A stretch of 64,000 nucleotides of DNA from Halostella limicola (GTDB lineage: Archaea > Halobacteriota > Halobacteria > Halobacteriales > Natronoarchaeaceae), in NCBI RefSeq assembly GCF_003675875.1, contig NZ_RCDI01000003.1:620001-684000 (forward strand), read 5' to 3'. The notes beneath the pieces were generated by a model that worked only from the letters and a program-made list of their open reading frames with translations, was not told where the DNA came from and did no database searches. A program made the translations under genes and the position numbers. Below are positions 58,353 through 64,000 of the stretch, piece by piece. Each line of letters begins with the position of its first letter. The stretch's first letter is position 1.

Positions 58353-58997
58353 ATGCGACCACAGGCCGTCTACTTCAACCTCGACCTGACGCTCACGCGG
58401 ATGGAGCGGCCGTTCGACGCGCTCGTCGTCGAGACGCTCCAGCGCGCGGACGTGCCCGACCCGGAGATCGATCCGACGCGGCACTCGAACCTGTTTTTCG
58501 ACCGCTTTCTCGACCTCGTCCCCGAGCCGATGGCCGGCGCGTACGAGGCCTACTTCGACGAACTCGACGCCGAGGTCGAGATGGATCCCGCTGAGGCCGC
58601 GGGAGTCCAGAAGCAACTGGAGGTCGACGCGGTCCGCCCCGCGGTCGACGACCTCCCCGCCCTGATCGAGGCGATCGGCGAGGAGTTCCCCGTCGGCGTC
58701 CTCACCAGCGGCCTCCCGGACCTCCAGCGCGCCAAGCTGGAGAAGCTGGGCGTCCTCGACGCGCTCGACGACGTCGCTATCTCCTACGAACTCGACGCGA
58801 CGAAGGAGAGCGGCGACCTCTTCGCGGCCGCCGAGGGCCGCCTCGGGGACGAGGAGTCGGCGTCCGGGGCGTACGTCTACGTCTCGAACCACGACTCGGA
58901 CGTCGAGGCGGCGGAGGCGGCCGGGTGGACCGCGGTGCGAGCCGAGGCGGCAGACCTCGCGGACGATCCGGTCGGGTTCCTCGACGACGCGCTGTGA
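58353..58997 (+). CDS. HAD superfamily hydrolase
   Basis: A 214-residue HAD protein: AVYFNLDLTLTRMERPFDALV holds motif I with a non-standard NLDLTLT (the usual first Asp nucleophile is Asn, then Asp), VGVLTSGLPDLQRAKLEKLGVLDALDDVAISYELDATKESGDLF holds motifs II and III, and YVSNHDSDVEAAEAAGW is motif IV. The Asn at the nucleophile position may reduce or alter phosphatase activity, so activity is uncertain. Confidence 0.85.
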   Translation: MRPQAVYFNLDLTLTRMERPFDALVVETLQRADVPDPEIDPTRHSNLFFDRFLDLVPEPMAGAYEAYFDELDAEVEMDPAEAAGVQKQLEVDAVRPAVDDLPALIEAIGEEFPVGVLTSGLPDLQRAKLEKLGVLDALDDVAISYELDATKESGDLFAAAEGRLGDEESASGAYVYVSNHDSDVEAAEAAGWTAVRAEAADLADDPVGFLDDAL

Positions 58998-59063
58998 CGG
59001 CACCCGGGTAGCGAACCGCCGGTGGGCCGACGCCTTTACTACGCGGCGTCCGAACCCCCCGTT

Positions 59064-59396
59064 ATGAACGATCCCGGACAGGTCGGCGCCCTGTACGCTC
59101 TCGGGCTCCCGCCGTCGCCGACGCACGTCCTGTTGCTCGCGACGTTCGCCGTCCTCGCGATCGCGCTCCCGCTGTCGGTCATCGCCGCGCTCGGGTTCCG
59201 CGACGCGCCGTTCGGGGCGATGCTGAAACCGCTCCCCGTCCTGATCGTCGCGAACCTCGCGGTGATCGTCCCGAGCATCCTGCGGGTCGAGATCGGCGCC
59301 GTCGCGTACCTCGCCCTGTCGTCGCTCACCGTGGCGGCGGCGCTGATCGCGGCGGTCAACGGCATCCTCCTCCTGACCGAGCGGAGGCCGGTCTGA
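59064..59396 (+). CDS. Small membrane protein (first of three-gene string)
   Basis: A 110-residue protein with three hydrophobic helices (THVLLLATFAVLAIALPLSVIAAL, PLPVLIVANLAVIVPSIL, VAYLALSSLTVAAALIAAVNGILLL). It ends one base before the next gene's ATG, so the two are coupled. I recognise no family. Small paired membrane proteins of this kind recur near haloarchaeal regulators. Confidence 0.7.
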   Translation: MNDPGQVGALYALGLPPSPTHVLLLATFAVLAIALPLSVIAALGFRDAPFGAMLKPLPVLIVANLAVIVPSILRVEIGAVAYLALSSLTVAAALIAAVNGILLLTERRPV

Positions 59397-59397
59397 G

Positions 59398-59763
59398 ATG
59401 GCGACGCTCGTCGAACTGGGCTTCCTGCTCAACGCGGCCCTGTTGCTGCTGACGTCCGCCCTGCTCGTCTACCCGCTGGTCACCCACGCCCGGAACGTCG
59501 CCTACACCGTCGGGGTCGTGCTCCTCGCGCTCAGCCTCTTTCTCTTCACCGTCGCCTACGCGCTGGGCGTCCTCGGACTCTGGACGCTGGCCGGCCGGAC
59601 GGGCATCCACTTCGTCGCCGCGCTGTCGCTGGCGGCGGGCGTCTGGCGGTTCGCGCGGGAGTTCGTCGACCTCGACGCCGACTCGTTCGGCCCCGCGACG
59701 TCCGATGCCGCTCGCGGCGCGTCCGAGGGTGAAACGGACGGCGACGAGGCGACCTTCACGTAG
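59398..59763 (+). CDS. Small membrane protein (second of three-gene string)
   Basis: A 121-residue protein with three helices (LGFLLNAALLLLTSALLVYPLV, VAYTVGVVLLALSLFLFTVAYALGVL, GIHFVAALSLAAGVWRFAREFV) and an acidic Ser/Asp tail (about 90-121). It lies one base after one membrane gene and seven bases before the DUF7504-like gene. Function unknown; it may form a membrane complex with its neighbour. Confidence 0.7.
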   Translation: MATLVELGFLLNAALLLLTSALLVYPLVTHARNVAYTVGVVLLALSLFLFTVAYALGVLGLWTLAGRTGIHFVAALSLAAGVWRFAREFVDLDADSFGPATSDAARGASEGETDGDEATFT

Positions 59764-59770
59764 GGATTCG

Positions 59771-60325
59771 ATGGCGCGGACGACGACTGACGGGGACGGC
59801 GAGCGGACGGTCTCGGTCGATCCGGGGACGCAGTGTCTGGTCGGCGTGCCGTCGATGCGGTCGCCGCTCGATTACCTCCCACGGTCCGCGTTCGAGAACC
59901 TGCTCGTCGTCTCGACCACGCGGCCGCCGAGCGCGGTCGAGCGGACCGTCCGCGCCCGCAGCGGGGACCCGGAGAACGTCGGCGTCGTCCCGGTGTCGGG
60001 GTCGGCCGTCGACTACGACGGGCCCCTCTGGGTGGCGGACGTCGTCGGGCCGACGGACCTGACGGGCGTCGACGCGCGCTTCGCCGACGCCGTCCGCTAC
60101 GTCGAACCGGGCGAGGGCTGGGTCGCGTTCGACAACGTCAACGTGTTGCTCATGTACGCCCGGGCGGACAACGTCTACCAGCTCGTTTCGGCCGTCGCCT
60201 CCCGGTCCCGGAAGCGAAACGCCCGCGGTGTCTTCGCGGTCGTCCCCGGTGCGGTGACCGAGAGCACACACGACCGGTTTCGCGAGCCGTTCGACGCCGA
60301 ACTCCGATTGGCCCGCCGGGAGTGA
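59771..60325 (+). CDS. DUF7504-like haloarchaeal protein (RecA/KaiC-fold remnant)
   Basis: A 184-residue protein: QCLVGVPSMRSPLDYLPRSAFENLLVVSTTRPPSAVERTVR, VGVVPVSGSAVDYDGPLWVADVVGPTDLTGVDARFADAVRYVEPGEGWVAFDNVNVLLMYA, SAVASRSRKRNARGVFAVVPGAVTESTHDRFREPFDAELRL. The strand-helix order and FDNVNVLLMY Walker-B-like block suggest a degraded RecA/KaiC fold without a P-loop, as I recall for DUF7504. It is the third gene of a string with two small membrane proteins, and a signalling role is likely but unproven. Confidence 0.65.
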   Translation: MARTTTDGDGERTVSVDPGTQCLVGVPSMRSPLDYLPRSAFENLLVVSTTRPPSAVERTVRARSGDPENVGVVPVSGSAVDYDGPLWVADVVGPTDLTGVDARFADAVRYVEPGEGWVAFDNVNVLLMYARADNVYQLVSAVASRSRKRNARGVFAVVPGAVTESTHDRFREPFDAELRLARRE

Positions 60326-60416
60326 GAAGCGGACCGCTCGACGGTGTGGGACGACGTTCACATCGTCGGCGAGAAGGGCGAATATCGCCGCTCGCGTCGC
60401 TCGCGACGTAGTTCAA

Positions 60417-60518
60417 CTGAAAAGCGGACGGAGCCACCGAAGGGGGCTCTATCCCGCTCCGTCGAGCCGACCCGGGCAAGTCGGCCCGACGTTTGCCGGT
60501 TGTCAGAGGCACCCCGGC
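60417..60518 (-). ncRNA. Candidate small RNA
   Basis: On the minus strand, GTTATAATA (60541-60549) could drive a transcript starting near 60518. The predicted RNA contains a GCCGAC/GTCGGC hairpin and then an 8-bp GACGGAGC/GCTCCGTC stem that closes just before a CGCTTTT tract (60420-60423 region), an apparent terminator. No open frame of size is present. Confidence 0.35.
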
Positions 60519-60585
60519 ACCTACCAACAACCACCGCATCTATTATAACATCACCTTCCGAACCGCCACGCAGCGCGTGATTCGA

Positions 60586-60595
60586 GGTATATAAG
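60586..60595 (+). promoter_or_regulatory. Strong TATA box of the aminotransferase gene
   Basis: GGTATATAAG. The predicted transcript start near 60620 leaves a leader of about 65 bases before ATG 60688. Confidence 0.55.
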
Positions 60596-60687
60596 ATTTT
60601 TCGCCGAGGTCGTCTTCGGTCGCCCGGCTCAGCGACCCACTGCATCGCGACGGAAACACTGAACCCGGACGCGCGGGGATCGGTAGT

Positions 60688-61788
60688 ATGGTTCCCACCG
60701 TCGAGTACATCGAGTGGATTCGGGGCCGGCCCGGCGCCGTCGCTCACGATCTGGGATCGAGCGGGCTGTTCGCCGCGCCGTCGGAATCCGGCGTCGTTCC
60801 CGAGCGGTTAGGGGATCTGTCCCACCCCGAGGGCGGTCCGTGCCTCCGGGACCGAATCGCGGAGCGGTACGGGGTCGACCGGGACGGCGTCCTCCTCACG
60901 GCGGGCGCGACGACGGCGAACGCCGCAGCGGCCGTCGCGGCCGCGGACCGGAACGGGGGTGAGAGCGCCCACTCGGCGCTCGTGGAAAAGCCGGCGTACG
61001 AGCCGCTCGTCGACAGTCCGCGGCTGTTCGGCATCGACGTCGACCGGTTCCGCCGCCAGCCCGACTCCGAGTACGCCCTGGAACCGCAGCGGGTGGCGGG
61101 CGCGGCGACCGAGGACACGGCGTTCGTGACGGTGACCAACCGGCACAACCCCTCCGGGAGATTGGCCGACCGCGAGACGCTCGCGGCGGTCGCGGAGGCC
61201 GCCGCCGGCGAGGACGCCGCGCTGCTCGTCGACGAGGTGTACGCGCCCTACGTCCTGGAGGGCGACGGCCCGTTCGGCGGCGTCACCGCGGCCGGCCTTC
61301 CGAACACCGCGATCACGGGGTCGCTGACGAAGTTCTTCGGTCTAGAGGGGCTGTGCCTGGGGTGGGTCGTCGGCGACCCGGCGATCGTCGGCGCCGCCCG
61401 CTCCGCCGCGACGCACTTCGCCAGTCCCGCGGATCCGAGCGTCGCCCTCGCGGAACGGGCGTTCGAACACGTGGACGACCTGGTCGCGGACGGTCGGGAG
61501 CGAGTCGCCGCCAACCACGACCTCCTCGCGGCGTTCGTCGACGAGCGCGACGACCTCGACGGGCGAGTGTTCCCGGGCGCCACGTACGCCTTCCTCGACC
61601 CGCACGGCGTCGACGGGCCGACGGTCGCAGAGGCGGCGCTGGAGCGGGACCTGCTGGTCGTCCCCGGCCGCTTCTTCGAGGACGACGCGCGGATCCGGGT
61701 GAGCCTCGGTCGCGATCCCGAGCGGATGCGCGCGGCGCTCGACGTCCTCGGCGCGACGCTCGACGACGTCGCCGGGGCGAGCGTCTGA
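60688..61788 (+). CDS. Class I/II PLP-dependent aminotransferase
   Basis: A 366-residue fold-type I PLP enzyme: VLLTAGATTANAAAAVAAADR, VEKPAYEPLVDSPRLFGIDVDRF, VTVTNRHNPSGRLADRETLAAVAE (Asn-His-Asn-Pro substrate loop), AALLVDEVYAPYV (Asp/Tyr for PLP), AITGSLTKFFGLEGLCLGWVVGD (Lys Schiff base in SLTKFFG) and RIRVSLGRDPERM (carboxylate Arg). It could be an aminotransferase or a CobD-like decarboxylase; the motifs do not decide. Confidence 0.87.
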   Translation: MVPTVEYIEWIRGRPGAVAHDLGSSGLFAAPSESGVVPERLGDLSHPEGGPCLRDRIAERYGVDRDGVLLTAGATTANAAAAVAAADRNGGESAHSALVEKPAYEPLVDSPRLFGIDVDRFRRQPDSEYALEPQRVAGAATEDTAFVTVTNRHNPSGRLADRETLAAVAEAAAGEDAALLVDEVYAPYVLEGDGPFGGVTAAGLPNTAITGSLTKFFGLEGLCLGWVVGDPAIVGAARSAATHFASPADPSVALAERAFEHVDDLVADGRERVAANHDLLAAFVDERDDLDGRVFPGATYAFLDPHGVDGPTVAEAALERDLLVVPGRFFEDDARIRVSLGRDPERMRAALDVLGATLDDVAGASV

Positions 61789-61804
61789 CCAACAATTAAG
61801 GTAC

Positions 61805-61820
61805 GTCCGGTACACCGGAC
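61805..61820 (+). promoter_or_regulatory. Palindrome in the PRC-barrel (cdpB-like) promoter
   Basis: GTCCGGT-AC-ACCGGAC is a perfect 7-bp inverted repeat placed between a TATA-like CAATTAAGG (61793-61801) and ATG 61825. This is a likely operator for a dimeric (ribbon-helix-helix or winged-helix) regulator. Confidence 0.55.
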
Positions 61821-61824
61821 CTGT

Positions 61825-62118
61825 ATGGACGACACGCCCCAAGAGATCACCGCGCTGGTGGGCCGGGAGGTGTACTCGAACAACGGCGTCTTCGTCGGCG
61901 AAGTCGAGGACGTCCGTCTCGACCTCGACACGGAGATAGTCACCGGCCTCGCGCTGCACGAACTGAACTCCGACGTCTTCGGCGCCATCGACGGCGACGC
62001 CCGCGGCGTCATCATCCCCTACCGCTGGGTGCAGGCGGTCGGCGACGTCATCCTGATCAACGACGTCATCGAGCGCATCCGCCGGCCCGAAGACGAGGAA
62101 GAAGAGGCAGTCGCCTAG
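61825..62118 (+). CDS. PRC-barrel domain protein, CdpB-like
   Basis: A 97-residue stand-alone PRC-barrel: TALVGREVYSNNGVFVGEVEDVRLDLDTEIVTGLALHELNSDVF, then RGVIIPYRWVQAVGDVILINDVIERI. Size and sequence fit the archaeal CdpB1/CdpB2 proteins that link SepF to the FtsZ division ring in haloarchaea (from memory). There is an acidic tail. A leaderless start at 61825 fits the upstream TATA element. The 3' end overlaps the convergent DHH gene by four bases. Confidence 0.85.
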   Translation: MDDTPQEITALVGREVYSNNGVFVGEVEDVRLDLDTEIVTGLALHELNSDVFGAIDGDARGVIIPYRWVQAVGDVILINDVIERIRRPEDEEEEAVA

Positions 62119-63569
62119 GAGCCGTTCCCGCTCTCTCCGCTCTCGACGCCCATCGCGTCGAACAGTTTCCGCTTCACCGCTTCCTCCGTCAACTGGAGGA
62201 GCGTGTCACGGTTCTCCTCGTTGGTCTCGATGCCCGTGAAGATGCCCAGCGGGATCTCCGCGCTGGCCTGCGTCGAGTGGCCCGCGGCCTCGCCGATCTC
62301 CGCGTAGGCGTCGGCGAGCACCTTCCCGATGTTCATGCGGATGTCCTTCGAGCGCGCGGCGAGGTAGATGGTGTCGTCGGCGATGCCGAAGACGGCGGTC
62401 GTCGTGATCCCCTCCAGGTTCAGGAGGTGCTGGGCCGCCTGCGAGAGGGCGTCGCGGTCACGGATGAACCCGGCGTTCGAGACGAGGTGGCTCCCCTGCA
62501 CCTCGCGGTTGGTGATCGCCTCCGCGAGCACGTCGAGCGTCTCCGGGGACATGCTCGGCGACTCGACCTGCTCTAAGGTGTCGTGGTTCGCGAACGGATA
62601 GAGGTACGCCGCGGCCGTCAGGTCCGCGGGCGTCGTGTCCCGCTTGAAGTCGAGCGTCTCCGCCCGGATGCCGTACAGCAGCGCGGTGGCGACTTCCTCG
62701 CCGACGTTCATGTCGAACTCCTGAATGTACTTCGTCAGGATCGTCGAGGTGGAGGACATGTTCGGGCGCACGTCGACGAACTCCGCGTCGTAGTCCTCGT
62801 CGGGCTCGTAGTGGTCGATGAGCACGTCGACCGCGAGGTCGTGGGTCACCTCGGAGGCCTTGGCGTGGTCGACGAGCGCGACCGTGTCGTACGCGTCGAA
62901 GTCCTCGATGTCGTTCCAGTTGTGGAGCTCGATCCCCAGCAAGTTGACGAACGCCCGGTTCTCCTGGTGGCCGATGTCGCCGAGATAGAGGATGTCCGCC
63001 TCGACGTCGAGGTGCTCCGCGATCGCCTGCAGCGCCGCCGCGCTCGCGATCGAGTCGGGGTCGGGGTTGTCGTGGGTGAGGATCGCCACGCGATCTTTCG
63101 TGTCGGTCAGCACGTCGCTCAGCTGCCGGGCCTTGTACTCCAGTTCGCCCGTCTCCAGCGAGCGGAGCGCGGAGTCCGCGATGACCGCCGAGGGGTTGAT
63201 GACGTGGTCGGCGCCCAGTTCGGTCAGCTCGTCGCTGGAGACCGGGTCGCTGGCCCGGACGACGACGAAGTGGTCGGCCTCCTGCTCGCGGATGTTCGAC
63301 ACCGCCGCCTTGTTCGCCTCCACGTCGGAGGACATGATGAGGATGACGTCGCGGTCGTCGACCATCTCGGCGACCGAGCCGTCGCTGATGTCCGCCTGCT
63401 GGGCGTTGAGGTCCTGGTCGCGCAGCGCCTCGACTCGCCCCGGGTCCTTGTCGATGATGAGTACGTCCTTCCCCTGGTCGACGAGTTCCTCGGCGACCGC
63501 GTGACCGACGCTCCCGCAACCGAGGATAGCGTACGTCGAGATCGAGGAGATAGCGACCCCAGTGTTCAT
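62115..63569 (-). CDS. TrkA-N / DHH phosphoesterase fusion protein
   Basis: A 484-residue protein. The N-terminal Rossmann NAD-binding TrkA-N domain is YAILGCGSVGHAVAEELVDQGKDVLIIDKDPGRVEALRDQ (about 13-55). A DHH phosphoesterase domain follows (AILTHDNPDPDSIASAAALQAIAEHL, motif I; TVALVDHAK, motif II; LIDHYEPD, motif III). A DHHA1 domain follows (GESAGHSTQASAEIPLG-like GHSTQA motif). Relatives hydrolyse cyclic-di-AMP, pApA or short RNA, so this may degrade a nucleotide second messenger. ATG 63569 follows a GTTAAGT TATA-like element by about 28 bases. Confidence 0.9.
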   Translation of the reverse strand: MNTGVAISSISTYAILGCGSVGHAVAEELVDQGKDVLIIDKDPGRVEALRDQDLNAQQADISDGSVAEMVDDRDVILIMSSDVEANKAAVSNIREQEADHFVVVRASDPVSSDELTELGADHVINPSAVIADSALRSLETGELEYKARQLSDVLTDTKDRVAILTHDNPDPDSIASAAALQAIAEHLDVEADILYLGDIGHQENRAFVNLLGIELHNWNDIEDFDAYDTVALVDHAKASEVTHDLAVDVLIDHYEPDEDYDAEFVDVRPNMSSTSTILTKYIQEFDMNVGEEVATALLYGIRAETLDFKRDTTPADLTAAAYLYPFANHDTLEQVESPSMSPETLDVLAEAITNREVQGSHLVSNAGFIRDRDALSQAAQHLLNLEGITTTAVFGIADDTIYLAARSKDIRMNIGKVLADAYAEIGEAAGHSTQASAEIPLGIFTGIETNEENRDTLLQLTEEAVKRKLFDAMGVESGESGNGS

Positions 63570-63771
63570 TTGCCAGACCTTTATCTCGGACCACACTTAA
63601 CGGTCCCGACCCGTCGCTCCAACGGCGATTCCGGCCGGATCCACCGTCTCGGGACTTCGGTGCCGACGCGCCGATCTCCTTCCGAACCGCATCGCCCGAT
63701 CGCGACGCGGCCGCGGTGCGAGCGGCGATCCGATCCTGTTTTATCCCTCGCACGTAACTCGGTGGATAGTG

Positions 63772-63831
63772 ATGCGCGCCGACGATCCCCCTCGGGGACC
63801 GCCGCGCGCGGAGGTCAAACCGTGCTTCTAA
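63772..63831 (+). CDS. Micro-ORF (19 aa) overlapping zinc-ribbon gene
   Basis: ATG 63772 lies at the transcript start predicted by TTTTATCC (63739-63746) and encodes MRADDPPRGPPRAEVKPCF. It contains the GGAGGTCA ribosome site of the next gene and ends 10 bases inside it. Probably a translated leader. Confidence 0.4.
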   Translation: MRADDPPRGPPRAEVKPCF

Positions 63832-63968
63832 AACGAATGAAACGTCTCCTCGCCGACGATGCCGAAGTGCTCCACGAGTGCCGGCGGTGCGGCGCGTCGC
63901 TCGACTCCGACGAGGACGCCTGTTCGGAGTGCGGTTCGACCGATTTCGAGCGATTCGAGATCCGCTGA
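63822..63968 (+). CDS. Tiny zinc-ribbon protein (48 aa)
   Basis: A 48-residue protein, start GTG 63822 (or ATG 63837): MLLKRMKRLLADDAEVLHECRRCGASLDSDEDACSECGSTDFERFEIR. Two CxxC pairs (CRRC and CSEC) make one zinc ribbon, with a basic/amphipathic N-terminal helix. Such mini-ribbons are abundant in haloarchaea and mostly uncharacterised. A GGAGGTC ribosome site lies at 63811-63817. Confidence 0.7.
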   Translation: MLLKRMKRLLADDAEVLHECRRCGASLDSDEDACSECGSTDFERFEIR

Positions 63969-64000
63969 CCCTGGTCCCGTCGCCGACTCCCCGCCCGCAT

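Larger units (their letters stand above)
60326..60687. other. Intergenic region with two promoters and a structured segment
   Basis: These 362 bases hold no credible gene. They contain a minus-strand TATA element (60541-60549) reading into a structured, T-run-ended segment (see the ncRNA candidate at 60417-60518). A strong plus-strand TATA box (60586-60595) gives the aminotransferase gene an unusually long leader of about 65 bases. Confidence 0.45.

Noticed and set aside
60596-60687. Possible cobalamin-type riboswitch before the aminotransferase
   Set aside because: No B12-box-like core could be recognised in the roughly 65-base leader, and it is too short for the known class.
1-64000. Insertion sequence or integrated plasmid/virus
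   Set aside because: No transposase, integrase, phage structural gene or target-site duplication was recognised. The low-GC patch at 41.6-42.6 kb lacks mobility genes.

Overview
The window is chromosomal DNA from a halophilic archaeon (class Halobacteria). G+C is about two thirds by eye, predicted proteins are strongly acidic, and most genes begin at or within a few bases of a transcript start placed 24-30 bases after an archaeal TATA box. Shine-Dalgarno motifs (GGAGGTGA-like) occur mainly at internal operon genes. Ribosomal proteins, RNA polymerase and EF-1 genes are archaeal, and many exported proteins carry twin-arginine (Tat) signals. I saw no tRNA, rRNA, CRISPR array or transposase. The genus cannot be fixed from the sequence alone.

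Region 1 (1-11.1 kb). A partial membrane protein, a small membrane protein and a Tat-exported penicillin-acylase-type hydrolase lie at the left edge. A two-gene MetE-type methionine synthase operon follows. Then comes a conserved information-processing cluster read leftwards: L21e, rpoF, DUF655, ksgA, an MscS channel and a HemK/Mtq2-like methyltransferase. A cystathionine lyase/synthase-type PLP gene follows on the other strand.

Region 2 (11.1-17.4 kb). A 375-base block of palindromic repeats precedes EF-1 beta, a 59-residue zinc-finger protein, a small hypothetical and a TctA-like permease. Next is the L1-L10-L12 operon, with an L1-type autoregulatory hairpin in its leader. An inverted ZIP-like membrane gene separates it from L11.

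Region 3 (17.4-36.8 kb). This accessory stretch carries CutA, a HEWD small protein, a PEBP-like lipoprotein, a cupin, an AHL-lactonase-like hydrolase, a phenylacetate-CoA-ligase-like enzyme and an overlapping three-gene operon of exported proteins (subtilisin-like protease plus two LVIVD propellers). Further on are a TraB/M50 membrane protease pair, a sulfite-oxidase-like membrane molybdoenzyme, purM, an acidic pentad-repeat/PRC-barrel protein, an XRE-CBS regulator and DUF555.

Region 4 (37-54 kb). Contents include proteasome beta, an HD hydrolase, an amidohydrolase, UspA, a frameshifted membrane gene, a lower-GC patch with a 2'-5' RNA ligase-like protein, RNase HI, an esterase remnant, BirA, a divergent hxlR/doxX pair with a symmetric operator, an aldo/keto reductase, a small acidic protein behind an iron-box-like palindrome, DpsA, a Bat-type regulator, sugar-metabolism genes and an MFS transporter.

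Region 5 (54-64 kb). Contents are an exported PQQ-like propeller, an ADP-forming acetyl-CoA synthetase with a DRTGG partner, a HAD phosphatase, a three-gene membrane/DUF7504-like string, a candidate antisense-strand small RNA, a PLP aminotransferase, a CdpB-like PRC-barrel protein with a promoter palindrome, a TrkA-N/DHH phosphoesterase and a tiny zinc ribbon.

No clear-cut new defence or mobile system is present. The strongest candidates for something undescribed are the protease-LVIVD-LVIVD operon, the pentad-repeat protein, the leaderless micro-ORFs that overlap the starts of following genes at three places, and several promoter-centred palindromes.
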